DNA of 64,000 bases from Atherinomorus stipes (taxonomy: Eukaryota; Chordata; Actinopteri; Atheriniformes; Atherinidae), in contig JALJCO010010476.1 in assembly GCA_023101725.1 (NCBI GenBank), positions 1,984,001 to 2,048,000 of the forward strand. Direction: 5' to 3'. Made by a program: the position numbers and the translations under genes. The notes under the pieces were generated by a model. The model had not been told where the DNA came from. It searched no databases and worked only from the letters and a program-made list of their open reading frames with translations. Of this stretch, positions 1 through 13,399 are shown in pieces (within the stretch, counting starts at the first letter, position 1; the number at the start of each line of letters is the position of its first letter).

Positions 1-1983
1 AAATGAGAAGCCAAAATGTCAAAGGAGAGGAAAAACGGGAGAGAGACAAATGGCAAACAAATTGGAGGATAGAAGCCTTAAAAAAAAACTAAAATAAATC
101 TATGGCTCATTACCTCCAGGTACACAAATGTATGTTTTTAGCCATCAAATTCAACATGCATCAACTCAGTTGTGTGTATTTTCAGACTTGTTACATCTGC
201 ACAAAGAAAGTTTGTCTCCAAGTCCCTTAAGAGGGTTGAAAGATAGAGGGTTAAATATGTATCAGAAGAGATAAAAGTTACATAATGACATGGATCTATG
301 GTGGTTCTCTGGCTGTGGAAACCAAATCAGTCCTTAGCAAGAACCAGCTTAGACTTTGGCCTAGTGCCAGCCCTGAACCAGTACTGGAATCACTGATCAA
401 AAAGTATGTGAAAAGAAGAACTATAAATTCTTTCAGTTTCTGTTCATGTTATAGTTGAATGCTTACATCTGGTCTTGCTTTGAAAACACTACTTGTAGTT
501 GTCTGAGAAAACTGTGCCTCCCTGATACATCTTCTCCTCAATATACAGCACATTCAATTAATATGTGGAAAACTGCTTCCCTGTTTCCACAATCCAACAG
601 GATCCAAACAATCACCTCATCTGGATTTCTTCAATTATTTCTATTTTTTATTTTTGTATCTCATGTCCAAGTTTCAAGGCGTTTACTGGATTTCAACAAG
701 CATTTTTTCTAGTAGGTAACCACAGTTTAATTAGCTGGAAAATGATACAGAAACTCATTTCAAAGGAAAATATCTATTTAAAAAAAGCTACCTTGTTGAT
801 GTAACATCACTTGAAAAAAAAAAACTGGCCAAACCAGATCAAGTTTCACATTCAAATTATTAACTGATTTTGGATTATGAATTATATTTAAGTTGATTTT
901 GGCTCTAACCGGGTTGAATATGTATATTCTAAAGCACTTAGGGGCCAATCGACTTCAAATGTTCTTGTTAGACACGAGGTGAGGTCAAAGTGCAGATCTG
1001 GTAAGGTTTCCTGATGAGAAACTTTATCTAATAGTATCCACACACTAACCACCCATCACATTTCAAATTTCTTTTTATGATCTAATTTGTGCTATATCAG
1101 TTCTTAACACATATAAAATGTCTAGCAATAATATAAAGCACACAGGGTCTGAGATCCGCCAACATATTGAACAACCACCATTATTACAAGAGAAGGAACA
1201 GAGACGGAGCGAAAGTGTGATTCTGTGGTGTTTCTTCTCCACTTGCAGTTGATATTAGGTGTGACTGCATTGACATTTCCTGGGGCAAAAAGACTTTTTT
1301 CTGCAGCTGTTCTGTTATTCCAGCTGGGACAACACACAGAAAAACTGTGTGCCACACATTTAGAGTTTAATTCATCTAAAATGGGAGGGGGAGGGGGGAG
1401 CTACTTTGCATCTGAGTATAATTCATCATCTACGGTGTGGTGAAAAATCAATACAAAACCAAGCAGTGATTGTGATTAGCCCCACTCTGTTCTTACATTA
1501 ATAAAATGCATTCAGAAAGGAAATGGGAAGCAGGCAGCAAATGAGAAAAGTGAGGATTATTAATATTCCCATTGCATATGTACAGCTACAGCCCCCCATA
1601 GGCTCTTCTGACAGAATTGACAATAAAAGATTAATAACAGTTACAAAAATCCTTCTTTTCACTACGCAATTAATAACCCATGAAAGACATAAGCAACTGC
1701 AATTCATTATTTGTTCTCTGCTAAAGATCTGATAAGGAAGAGGGGGAAAAAAAAACATGCACTGAAGAGGTCAAAGAAAAATCTGTCTATAGCTTGTCAC
1801 TGATGCTGAGCAGGAAAAAAAAAATCTTAAAAAACCCCCCAAACAAAACAAAAACAAAACACCCCTGGCGCAGCCAATGCCTTGGAGAAAAAGGCTGTTA
1901 TTAAGAAATGTACCACATAGAATTGCACTCCTCACACACTGAGAAACAAACACAGCGCTGCCATTTTCTCTATGGACAAATAC

Positions 1984-2829
1984 TAGGGGTGTCACAATTT
2001 AGATTTTTTATCGAAATCGATCAAAATTATGTCATGGTCTTGATCATCGAAGTGAAAGGGAGGATCGGCGATGTTTCCTCTACATTCATTTAGGAGCGAC
2101 AGGTCGCCTTTCATAAATCCCACGTGTGCTGCCTTACAAGTCTCAGCTGCACCGAGCATGTCAGATATCTCTGCATCTCGCCTGTTGTTGTGAGCATGTG
2201 AGCTGTGGACGTCAAAACGAAACTGCAGCGCAAAGAATGCAGCGAAAGAGGTGCATGGGCCTGATGTGAATGTGCCATAAGGCTTTGAAAATAACTTTAT
2301 AAGTAGTATTCACCATCATGTCCGTGAATCAATATGATGCAACCTATAACTGCTTCACTCCAAGTGGGTGCACTGCACGTGTGTGCTGTTTTGTGCTATA
2401 ATTTTCCATTATTGTGTTTTATGAAACGTTGCTCATTATTCATATAAGAATGTTTAGATCTGCTGGCATTTTCAATGCTGATGAAAAGCACTGAGCACTT
2501 GAAGGCTTCATGCCATTATAGAACTATTTTTTATTATTTGTATTAATTTTTTTTTTAATTATTACATTTTTCATGTTTGTTGAAAATAGCTGGCATAGGC
2601 TCCAGCAACCCCTGCAACCCTGAACTGGATAAGCGGTACAAAAAATGACTGATGATGACTGAAAAATTTAATGAATAAACCAATAATAATAAACTAGACT
2701 ACTCTAATAATTACATAGGCTTGTCTGCTGTCAGAAAAAGAAGAAAAAAAAAAGAGAAATGAATCGAATTGTGACCCTAAAATCGAAAATTAAATCAAAT
2801 CGAGGATTTGGAGAATCATGACACCCCTA
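1984..2829. mobile_element. Non-autonomous hAT element with 8-bp target duplication
   Basis: Terminal inverted repeats TAGGGGTGTCAC and GTGACACCCCTA-like ends bound an 846-bp element. It is flanked by ACAAATAC (1976-1983) and ACAAATAT (2830-2837), a 7/8 duplication, which is the hAT hallmark. Subterminal ATCGAAATCGAT and AATCGAAAATTAAATC stretches mirror each other, as is common for this fish family. No transposase frame is present. A LINE-like tail sits inside near 2588-2665. Confidence 0.85.
2588..2665 (+). repeat. LINE/SINE 3'-tail-like fragment inside the hAT element
   Basis: The segment reads TAGCTGGCATAGGCTCCAGC, then ..CCCTGCAACCCTGAACTGG, then ATAAGCGGTACA. This closely follows a 3' tail found in many teleost retroposons, usually with GGGATAGGCTCCAGC and GGATAAGCGG. 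It is followed by a degenerate GATGACTGA-type repeat. It probably inserted into the hAT element or was captured by it. The family name is uncertain. Confidence 0.55.
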
Positions 2830-4726
2830 ACAAATATGGCAGTCATTTTGTATGTTGCACCATGTTTTGGTGCCACCATGACTGCAGTGGCCAGTCTTAA
2901 TGACCTCATATCTGCTACTGCTGGCTAAAGTGGACAGTGGCATGGATGGCTGGACTGACAACATTAGACAACAGTTCAAAGTTACTTATAAGGATATATT
3001 ATACAGAGATCTCAAAATTATTCTGTTTTTCATATTAGATCGACATCAGTGCAATTATGTTAACTCTGCTTCATCTATAGGAACTGCTTTTAATAAAAGC
3101 GGACTTGAATATAAAACACAAATCTCTTTATAATAACTTATCAAAAGTTGGTAAAGAAATAGATTGAAACTTTTGCAAAGGCTGTCAGTTTTTGATTTAA
3201 AAGATATTTGACGTAGTTTAGGCTGCAGGGTGACACTGTACAGGATCTGTTTGTACAGACAGTCATTTTTTTAGTTGCTGGTAATGATGTTGCCCTAATG
3301 ACAACAAATAACTACACGTCAAAATATTTCTCAAATTAGTCATGTACTCTAAGTAGCACTGCAGCCCCTCATTTCTCAGTCCATTACTATCATCTTGACG
3401 GTAACATAGATGTGTAGAATTTACCGTTGGATTGACAACCGTTCACCAAAATTTTATGGTGCCATTGTTGGGAGTCGAAATGTTTTTCTCCCTACCACTA
3501 TATGAAGTGGCTGACTACACTCTCCCCCTGAAGCTCAGAGCATCAACCACTGCCCTCCTACCCATATCAGACACGGGCAATCTCCGTGTTATCTTCAGAA
3601 AGCCTGGAACTGCACAAGTCTTTCCAGATTTCATTGACATTATTTAGAAAATAGTACAATTCTCTTCACTTCTGCTCAAACATGTACAGAAATGCCTGCA
3701 ATGGCAGAGGGTCTACTTCCTGTATTTGCCCAGATACGTTTAAACCAAGTGTGAACTGACGTACCAAGCTCAGCACTGACTGTTTTAGTATTCCATTGCT
3801 ACGATACCTAACACACTGTTGGCTGTTTGTTTCATAATAATTTATAGTAGTGCATATGGGAGTGAAAGAATACAAGCAGATGTGCATTAATATCTGATGA
3901 TGATTATGGGCCACTGCTTGGAGGCCATAAAAGAAATGATCAGGTTCAAACAGAAACAGATGTTAATACTTGTGAACATACTTTACTTTTTATCACAGGA
4001 CAAAGCCACTGTAAAGATTAAGCTATATGTAATTGTATTTACTGTTGGACAAATGCTGCATTATGTGGATTTGAAAAGTAATTTAAGGACTGCTTAAAAA
4101 CTGAGGGGGAAGGTGTGTCTTCTCTTTAGTACTTCTATCAGGGAGTATAAAACAATACCAACTATGACCAGAATAGGTAAACAGTGTGAATGGAAATAAA
4201 AACTGATAGTTTATCAGAAAGCAATGGTTACTCATTCACTTTGCAGTCTGAGCTTACATACCTGCAGTTCTCCATGGTAGGGACTTCTCTGATGAGCTGT
4301 GTGGAGGAAACAATAGAAAAGCATGAACACATGTGCTTAAAAAAACAAAAGCAAAAAAACACTCATAGAAATGTGAGAGAAAAAAAAACAGTGTTTTGTA
4401 TAGAGTTTGTTCGGATGTTAAGACATCAACTGTGTCTAAGAAAATACTGTTAAATCTGTTCCTGTTATATGTTTGTAATAATTTGAAAGCGTTTGGGATC
4501 AGCTGTTGTTTCGCTTGATTGACAAAATAATTTAATAATACAAGAATGGAAGCTGTTTGTCACATTCAGCTTTGTCAGTGGCTACTGGATGGAGTAAAAC
4601 CTAACTGGACCTAAAACTGAGCACAGATAAATGAGAGAAGCTCCCTGAATAAACCAGAAGTGATTCGTGAAAACTGCACATCCACACACTTAGGCTGTGT
4701 CCGAATGTCCTCCCTACTCCCTAACC

Positions 4727-6111
4727 CAGGGGTCGGCAACCCAAAATGTTCAAAGAGCCATATTGGACCAAAAAACCGAAAAACAAATCTGTCTGGAGCC
4801 GCAAAAATGTAAAAGTCTTAAATACGCCGGTCGGCAACCTGTTTCAGCCAAACAGCCTTTTAGACCCGTTTCCTACAATAAAGAAAACACTGGAGCATCA
4901 ACTGACTTTTAACATTGATAATTAAATAAAACTTTAACGTTAAATGTGTTGCATTTAACATAAAAACGAGAAAACGAAATCACATTTCTGCATCCAGCAA
5001 GAAAAACATTTTAAACTAAAAAAAAAAGAAAAGACGTCGGGTTGAAGGTCACTTTTTTTTTTTTTTTAAATCTATTTTAGTAGTTGTATTTATGTAGGAT
5101 GGAAAAAGACGCAGCTTTAATAATCTACCAGCAGCAAACCAAACACGCTGTCCTGTCTGTGCCTTCATCCTTTTACTGGCGCGTGCAGTAAGCTACCCGA
5201 AAAATGAAATTACTGTTTCACAAAATATGAACATAGCTACGCAAAATAATCTGGTCAGCAGTGAAAACAAATGAATCTGCCTACGCAGCGCTGAACATGC
5301 TCAGTGCATCAGACACTTTTCTTCTCCATCGTCGGCCTACCTGGCTGGAGAAGTGATCAAAGCGCAGCATGACAGGGTCGGAGTGGACAAATAAGCTTTT
5401 GCTGGTTTATTATTCACTTTAAATGCCAGAACTGCAGCAACAGCGCAACAGAGACGCTCCGCTGTGAGACGTTCGTGGGATAGTGCGCCAGGAGGAAAGT
5501 TCAGCGCTCCGCGGCACGTCCACACTCAGTGATATTCTTTGTTTGTAATTAATTCCGTTTTTATTGTTTAATTCCGTGATTGCTGATTCAATAGGGCTGT
5601 ATCGTGCTATGCTGCACAATAGCGGCACGTGAGCATGAAGTGCAGTTATTAACACTGATTGGCTGCGTAAAGGTTTGTGAGACGCATCATATCATGCTGG
5701 ACAGTTACTCGCCGTTTCACTGCAGTTACCTGCTTGTTACACCTGACACTCAATGGGCTGCTTTGCAAAATGGTAAAATATAAATTATGTCTTTAATTTA
5801 ATAGTTAAGTTGGATTTTATTTCACGTGCTGCATTTGCAGTGCTCGGAGAACTCGGGAAAAGTGCGCAACTGTACATGAATCCCTCAGAGGGATCATCAT
5901 AATCCTCAAATTTAGAATAAGATAAGAAACTTTATTGTCTCTCCAGGGGACATTTGTCTCGGTCTTTTAGAATCACATTATTAAAGTGAACCAACCAAAA
6001 TACAATACACTTAAGTAGAATAGTCATTAATTCATTTTCCAATGCAGGGAGCCGCAACAGAGGGACTAAAGAGCTGCATGCGGCTCCGGAGCCGCGGGTT
6101 GCCGACCCCTG
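4727..6111. mobile_element. Non-autonomous hAT element nested in the Harbinger-like element
   Basis: Ends CAGGGGTCGGCAACC and GGTTGCCGACCCCTG are perfect 15-bp inverted repeats. They are flanked by identical 8-bp duplications CCCTAACC (4719-4726 and 6112-6119), and both lie inside the Harbinger-like element. The 1385-bp interior has no intact transposase. Subterminal AGAGCCATATTGGACC and GAGCTGCATGCGGCTCC blocks fit a Charlie-type hAT. The exact duplication argues for insertion after the host element and for modest age. Confidence 0.9.
5917..5962. repeat. LINE 3'-end-like fragment
   Basis: GATAAGAAACTTTATTGTCT followed by a CCAGGGGACATTTG block resembles the ACTTTATT..CCC..GGGGAAATT ends of teleost non-LTR retroposons. 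It lies within the hAT element and is short and diverged, so the family is not assignable. Confidence 0.3.
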
Positions 6112-9100
6112 CCCTAACCCCTCATTCACAACATAGGGCTGCACTATATAGCACACTATCTAGTGCCCTCATTCTGTCTGCGATTCGGACACGAAGCTGA
6201 CTACTTTTTTCTCGCAGCAAATCATGTGATTACCAGCTGTCACCATGGCAACCACTGCGGCACCCACGACACACGAAAAGATGTCATTCCAAATCAAATC
6301 TGTAGTTTTAAGTGAAGATATTTTATTTACTTATTTTGTGTTTAATCCCTTTTTTGTTGTTTTTTTTTTCTCTCTTTTTTCCATCACTCAATGTGTCTAA
6401 CACCTCGCGCCATTCAGCTCTCCTGACCGCAATGCATTGTGGTCTACATTGTCCCGTCTAGGGACCATCAAAGCTCACTAGTTTTCAATATCTTTTGTGG
6501 GTAATTTTGAGTGTACTACTTTTTTTCTTTCTGGACATTCGGACACCCCTACAAAATGGCGTGATCCCTCTATAGGGCCCTATGTAGGGAACAGGGTGTA
6601 CATTCGGACACAGCCTTAGTCTAGAAGTTCAGAGTCCTGACATCCTGACATTACCCTGACATGCATGCCACAATTTATTCTGCGCAGACGATCTCACAGG
6701 GGCAGCCAGTCCTAAAGGAATAATGCAGGAGAATAATGGTCCAGCATGCGAGTGGATAACAGTTGAGTTTATTATTCAGAGACAATACACAGAATACCAA
6801 ACAAGAAGAAAAAACCAGGAAGCACCTTGTGGCTGTGGGTAAAGCCTAATGATGAATGGTCCCGGACCACTAGCTCATGCCTCAATGCAAGCTTTCAGCA
6901 GAATATTGGACCGGTGCATATAAGAATGGGGGAAAAAAAAAACTTTAAAAGGTCCTAAATTAATTTTCAGAAACCTCCTATTACAAATAGACTCACGGTC
7001 ACTATAAAATACACTATTTAATATTTTCTGTTGATAGTTTTCAAATTTGCTACATCATATGAACGTTTCTGTTTCCATTTTAACTTCAGGAAATCGATTC
7101 TAAACCTCTAAGCTCAAGAATATCAACATCTAAAAATGCAAATACACCCTATAAAGTTGAACTGATGTAGTTTTTTTTAATGCATTGCACTGAAAGCGTA
7201 ACAGTTCTTAGCAAAAGGAAAAGTGCAGAGCAAACAAGGTTGATATAATTCTGTCTACATGGGCATCCTAACAACTATCAAACAATTTAATATAGCCATG
7301 AAAATACTTTCTTACCAAGGAAAAAGCTTTTCACTCAGCCATGTTTTTTTGTTTTAAATGCTGGCTGTTATAACAGAAAAAAAAATCAAGCAGGAGATCT
7401 CAGAGCAGTGTAACCATTCTTTTTGTTTTTAAACATCTTTTACTTGCTTGTCATTTCTGTCAAGCATCAGTTGCTGGCACTGCTATCATTATTTATAATG
7501 TGAGGTGACATTTTTTGAGTTTTAAGAAGCTCACCTCAGAATTTTAATGAGCACGCAGGCAATTAAAAGAGGGAGTTGGTGAAGTTGTGCTCCACTGAAC
7601 CACAGCAGATGGAGAAGAAGAATGGCTACTATGATGATGCTGATGAACCTGCGTGCTGCATGTTGACCAGCAGAGTGAGAGAGAAGGCACTGTTAGTGAC
7701 AGTAAAACTGTCACTGCTGATACACAACAGTCCTAACCCCTGCAGGATGCTTTATTTCCCATAAACCACTTCGGCTAGAGACTGCCTGTCTGGGTGGGAG
7801 GTCAAATCTTGTACGAGTTTTTGCTGGTGGTCAGATAGATGGTCACCCTTATGCTTGCAGAAATGGAGGGAGTGGTCAGCACTAGAGGTGCCATGAAATG
7901 TAATGGCTCTCATCAGGACCCTTAAGTGTGTTGTCACCTCTGCTAGTGCCCTGCAGTGCTATTGAACCAGTCAGTGTGACTTCTGGGTTTAAAGCTGATC
8001 ACCATTCAAACGCAAACATCCTCTGACAACCATTTTATTTGTCTCTTGCTGGCTTTAATAAAGGCGTGTAAATGGCATAGCATGTTTATTTCATGGAGTC
8101 CTAGGAGGTGGTCTTGCTGCCCCGGTGAGTAAAGTGTCAGCGTTTAAAATTACTTGACAAGTGTGATAGTAACCCTGTTGAAGCAAATTAGACATGTGCC
8201 TAATGTTAAAAAACATAAGGCACATAAAATCTAAATGCAAAATTCAAGTAGGATTGTGAAACCTAGGCACGCAAATGCTTACAAGAAAATATTTATTATT
8301 CATCTGTTAGCCAAGCAGAATAACAGATTAATTATCTAATCCTAACCTTGAGTCAACTATTCAAAGCTCTTAAAATCAGACCAATAACTTTGATCTGTAC
8401 CAATCTTCCAACAGTAAATCAAGAAAAGGAGCTGAAAGCTGCAAAACTATGCTCTGGTGATAATTTTCATTACAATTGGAACAAAAACATTTAATCTTTA
8501 AAATAATGATTCCATTAAGAACGATCGTAGTGTCCTCGGCTCTTCTAATCAATCTTAATGGAAAAACTGCTTTTTTCAGCGTGTTGTGCCTGAGTGAATA
8601 AAAGGGACAATAAAAATATAGCAAATGTTACTTTTACCCTCAAATATAACCACTTGTGTGGGTGGATACACAGACACTGACACCTAAATCAGTACCTCCT
8701 AAAAAGGACATGACAGTAAAGAGTCTGGCATGTGTATGTTTTCAGGGTTATTGTCTGCACCTTTCTGGCAGCACTTAGCCCTGCTGCAAACCTGTTCTCC
8801 AAAAATGGACATCACTTTGGAGTAGTGTGTGCTGCTGGCATTAGGTGGGTGATTTTTTACAAGTATGCAGGCTGAAGTGCAAGAATGGACTGTCTAAGGG
8901 CATATGGCTTATGATCATAAAGCCAGAAAATACCCCAAAGAGCCATGACAAGCCCCACTCGAAACCAACTCCTCTGTATCCAGATATAACCTGAAGGTAT
9001 AACTGATTTTTGAGAGTGAATGCATCAAACTTCCCCTCACAATGCATGTCAGTTGACAATTTTTAAGTAACAGGCAAATAGTCCTTGCATTTAAAGAAAA

Positions 9101-10852
9101 GGTGATATTCCATAAAAAAAACTACTCTACCCGACTACAATTAAGTAGTGTTTTTAAGCTCAATTTCATGCCATTTAGCTACATCTTCCATCAGCCTTAC
9201 ACCAGGTCTAAACGGGACATTGTTCAGATACAGTACTGAGAGTGTGACATGATCTAGGCAGCATGTTTTTTAAAGTGCTCTAAGAAGCCCAATATACAAT
9301 CACCATGATTGCAAGTAAAATCTGGACCATTATATGGCCACTTTAGACAGTAGAACGGATTGAAATTACAGTTCGTCTATTATTCCAGAAATGTATTACT
9401 AATGATGGAAAAATACTGCTGAAAGTTTTTCTGGTGACTAATCAAATGCTCTTTATAATGTTTGTCATATCACAAAAAATCTAAACAACATACTACTTTC
9501 TTAATGAATACAACATGTTGCATGTTGAAAATAAAAAAATACAAATAAAATATTTTCTTAAATCTTCTTAAAATGAGCAGGATTTTTGTCAAGAGCAGTG
9601 ACATTACAGATCTGAATATTGTCTGTCGTCATATATCAGAAAAACCACAAGACCTTTTTTTTTAAATTATTACATAAGAAAATAAAGACTTCTGTTAGGG
9701 GTTTTTCATACTGAGCCTTTGATACTGAGCCTTTGAAGCCCTCAGGAACATTTTATGTGAAATTGAGCTTCACAAATGAGCCTGGCATGTTTGAGCTACA
9801 GCAGTCAGGACAGAGTGTATGACCACTATCTAATGAAGTGAGGATATGTTTAAAGAGCAAACTTACTGAAGCAGCCCTTCATGGAACAGCACCTAACTAT
9901 TGCAGGGATTTGCTCTAAGATAATTCAGTACTGTCCTCTTTACTAGCTGGGCAAGTGACACACCCGAATTTTCTGCCAGGTATCATTAAAGTATTCCTTT
10001 TTCCTTTCCATCTATCTAAAATGTTTTTGAACTATTTCCCTGATTTTTGTTTTTACTCAGTTTTTAATATATTCTTATAAATAAATTACCATCTATAAAT
10101 CTTTTCAATGCAAGTTTTATTACTCTTAGAATATCTAATAAATCAGAAGAAATAAGTGTAATTGTGCCAGCTGTGCCAGGAGAGAGGCCTGGATATATCA
10201 GCACAGAACTTCTGTAAATTTAGCCGCATCCAGGTCTTTTCGGTAAAAACAAAGGTCGCCAACATGTAAATCTAATGGACTATCGTGGATCCTCATCAGT
10301 TTGTCTTTCATTTTTGAAGATCTTATTCAAATATACTTTATGTTTGGCTGCTATAAACATTATTATTCCATAGAGAAGAAGGGATGATTTTTAAAGCCAC
10401 AGAAAAGACAATAAAACCAATAATTTACATGATAACTGGCTAGTGGTATTTTCATGACTTGATGAGACTTCTGACTAGTAAACAAAGACATGACTTTGTA
10501 ATAGTAACAGCTGATATTGTTCTTATATGATAAAGCGTGTTAACTTAAAACGTACATGCAGGTGGAACCAGATACATCACAAGATCTGGAAACTTAACAT
10601 CTGTATTGATGACATCTTGTCAGAATAACATCTCGTAGCTTTATCTATCATTTAGGCCTGGCTCTGATAAAAATACAGTTTATAAAGAAGCTGTTTTAAC
10701 AGATGGGTTATTAAAGCGATAAGCCCAGAGAAGCCGTGGGTTACAATGAGTTTACAACGACGGTACCCATTTTTATAATCATCAATATTCAATTCAGGTT
10801 CATAATCTTATATGATGCAGAGTTTGTTTTCACTGACAAGCCTGTTTTAAGT

Positions 10853-11390
10853 CTCGCGAATACCAGACAAGATGCAGGTTCGCACCGCTCGCTGCAACGA
10901 GGAGCTCCACAAACGCTGCAACGTCACTGTAGTACAAGCTTCTCTACCGTGGTGCTGAAGCCAGGAAAAAACACACAGCGGTGACAGCTGTAGTATCACG
11001 GGATAACGTTGAACTTTCATTACATTCACATAAACTCTAACCTCAACGGTACATCGTTTAATGACGTTATAAGCAGCAAATGGACACTCACCAAAGCTGC
11101 TGTCTGACAACGTTACCAGCGATCTGTCTAGTTTGAAAAGTTAAACTACAGATAACATGAGGCCTGCAGCTTCATTATATCCACCCACGCTAACATTCCT
11201 ACGTCTCAGGTGTTTTAAACAAGAGGTCTCGTAGTCCAACGCTCCCAACTTCATTTTACATGTCAAAACTGGTCAAGACGCGCAATTCCATAGGTTGCGC
11301 TGACCTGCCCCTCTTCTATTTCTGATTGGCTAATGTTATGGCTTTACCAGGTTTCATTGGTTGAGAGCGGCATCATGTTAATAACTCCAA
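10853..11390 (-). promoter_or_regulatory. Promoter-like patch inside pkp4 intron 3, with candidate exon
   Basis: The patch is richer in CpG than its surroundings and free of recognisable transposons. Read on the minus strand it has two CCAAT boxes (ATTGG on plus near 11326-11330 and 11358-11362), then about 200 bp of sequence with short upstream ORFs, then a good splice donor: CAGCTTTG followed by GTGAGTG, GT at 11091-11090. A TCTCGCGA motif, a known housekeeping-promoter element that can act in either direction, lies at 10853-10860. This fits an internal first exon of pkp4 or of an unknown transcript; an exon here would skip the N-terminal coiled coil. No coding content is recognised. It may instead be an enhancer or chance. 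Confidence 0.35.
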
Positions 11391-11820
11391 TTTAAAAAGT
11401 GTACATGCAACCGCAACAAAATCAAGTGGATCTATTTTTTTCCTCTCGTTTTTCAACTGACGGAAATCCGTCGCAGCGACGGAAAAACTTTATTCCCTAC
11501 TATTGTACATGTTCTCAAGCCTTACTACATGTTGTCATTGATGCACATCACTGCCTGAAAAGCACCAACACAAATCTTAATTGAAAATTGATGCAACACT
11601 CCTACTTCATAATGCATGTTCAATTCCAAATAAAATGGACAGGAGGGGAAACTTAAGATCTAAAGGCCAATCATGATTGAGAACACTGAGATGCTCTTCA
11701 TTAAGCCATAAAAGCATAAGGTTCCATACACTACGGAATATGGACACTGCTGTGAAGGTGGGGAAAGCCATGTGTTGGATTGTGGCTTTTTGAGTGTGCG
11801 TATGTGCATCTTTTCATTAC

Positions 11821-11933
11821 CTGCTGCTACCAGCGCCTGGCGACTCGGCCCCGAGTCTGCATCTTTCCAGCTGATTGGCCACAATCTGCCTCTCCACTTC
11901 CAGCTCCCTGGTTAGCCGCTCAAACTGAAGCTC
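11821..11933 (-). CDS. pkp4: pkp4 second coding exon (residues 44-80, coiled coil)
   Basis: This 113-bp exon runs 11933-11821 on the minus strand. The acceptor is TCATGTGCAG before 11933 and the donor is AGCAGCAG followed by GTAATG after 11821. It encodes 37 codons plus two bases of the next: ELQFERLTRELEVERQ, then IVANQLERCRLGAESP, then a Gly/Ser-rich end. It joins the preceding exon in phase 0 to read ...SVKEQ/ELQFERL..., the conserved N-terminal coiled coil of delta-catenin proteins. VERQIVA-QLERCRLGAESP is the PKP4 version. The exon ends in phase 2, so the next exon starts with the last base of a codon; it is not in the window. The following variable region and the armadillo repeats are therefore missing here. 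Confidence 0.95.
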
Positions 11934-13399
11934 CTGCACATGAGCACAACAAAAAGAGAGAGATGAGATTGAAGATTGAATGGATGCATTCTCAGTATAT
12001 AGAGCTGTACTGACTAATATGACAAATGTGAGGTCAATATGTGGGGGCAGGCTGGCAGTTGATTACTTGCTCCAACATAATTATGCATTGTAATGAAATG
12101 CGGGTTAACGACGGCACAATACAGAAATTTAAGCAAGCCGCTGCCAAATAAAAATGTTTCTTCACAGTCAGCTTGAAAATGCAGACTCTTTACATACCCA
12201 TGTACAAACCCAGTTTTCTAAACTTAAACACACACATATATAATTGGCTTATATGGTATCACCATTTTCGAGCCCACACAGAGCAATAAGCACCACTTCT
12301 GTGGTTGATATTTAGCCTTCCTGACACAGTTCCTATGGGAGTTGAAGAGAAATCAGCATTTGACTAATTATCTAGTCTGAACAAGGCCATTACTTGTGTA
12401 GCTCTTTAGCTCCAAGCACTGCATCATGACACTCATAACACACACACACAAGGTCTCTACACAGAAAATTCTGGTACACACACTTTTTCCATTTGCATTC
12501 TTTAAAAAGACTTTTTTTTTACTTAACAACAGTAACACACCAGTATAAAGAGTATCTGCTTTTTCTCCTTGCAAAAAGACCTCACTCACCATGACTCATT
12601 GCACAGATGGAAGGCATCTCTCCTTGCTATCCTTAGCTGTCCCATGTAATGACGATTACCATGGTCAATTACATTCAAAACCAGCCGCATACTCACAGAG
12701 AGAGACACACACACACGGATTGGCTATCAACATCTTTTGTGTGACCTGTCTGAGGAAATTTAGTCACTCTACATCACCAAGACCAGCCTACTTTTCACAC
12801 CTCTCTTGTGCTCCCTGGGGCTGCACTGAAATTTCCCTCCATATCGTAGACATGCACTGCTCACCCCTCCTCCAAACTACTACTTTATACCCTCCACTGC
12901 TCAGCTCTCCGCTACTTCAGCTGAGGATATGTGAAGCTTGACTGCAGTGCGAGTGAGCTTGCAAGAGGAAAAACTGCTACACACTGTTTCCATAATGTGA
13001 TGGCATTCTTAATGTAGCTGGGATACCTGTGTGCTGCTACAAGACATGCTATTTATACACCAATTAGGGCACACACATCTGAAGTTTTTACAGCACACAG
13101 TGATGTGAAGTTATAAATGAAAATTGCAATTATATTTCATCAGTGTTAGTTCTAATTAAATTCCATTCAGTCGCCATTTGTTTGACTTTACTCATCCAAT
13201 TAGGTTTGCTTTTGGAGTGCCACCTGTGAATGTCCAAGTAAACAGCATACTTCACCTGAAAACCAACAGTGGTTAACTGTACTTCATCCTTTAGACCACA
13301 GTGCTGATGGGAAGAGGGCACAAGGCAAGCTTTATGGAGCAGAGCTTATACATAGTGTATACTGGGAGGAAGAGAAGAGACGGAGGGTCCAGTGTGCTG

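Larger units (their letters stand above)
4693..6615. mobile_element. PIF/Harbinger-like element (host of a nested hAT)
   Basis: Inverted ends GGCTGTGTCCGAATGT and ACATTCGGACACAGCC are flanked by the 3-bp duplication TTA (4690-4692 and 6616-6618), the target size and sequence of PIF/Harbinger. The element itself is only about 530 bp once the nested hAT (4727-6111) and its duplication are removed. It carries no transposase frame. The sequence right of the nest (6112-6615) includes CACTATATAGCACACTATC and a perfect RFX X-box consensus at 6239-6252. Confidence 0.75.
1..11820 (-). other. pkp4: pkp4 intron 3 (partial)
   Basis: This is the part of the third intron within the window; the next pkp4 exon, expected to encode the Ser-rich head region, was not found on the minus strand here. 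It holds a hAT element (1984-2829), a hAT nested in a Harbinger-like element (4693-6615) and a promoter-like patch (10.85-11.39 kb). In 1-1.97, 2.85-4.68 and 6.63-10.8 kb I see only AT-rich sequence with short homopolymers and no named element. Confidence 0.75.

Noticed and set aside
9708..9735. 14-bp direct tandem repeat ATACTGAGCCTTTG
   Set aside because: Simple slippage duplication without further context.
10847..11110. 87-codon minus-strand frame across the 11092 donor
   Set aside because: It begins with TTG, not ATG, and runs through a splice donor.
12425..12455. Short CA repeats, also near 12705
   Set aside because: Ordinary microsatellite fragments too short to matter.
12591..12941. 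116-codon open frame on the plus strand
   Set aside because: No similarity or codon pattern is evident and it lies in the pkp4 intron; it is best explained by chance.
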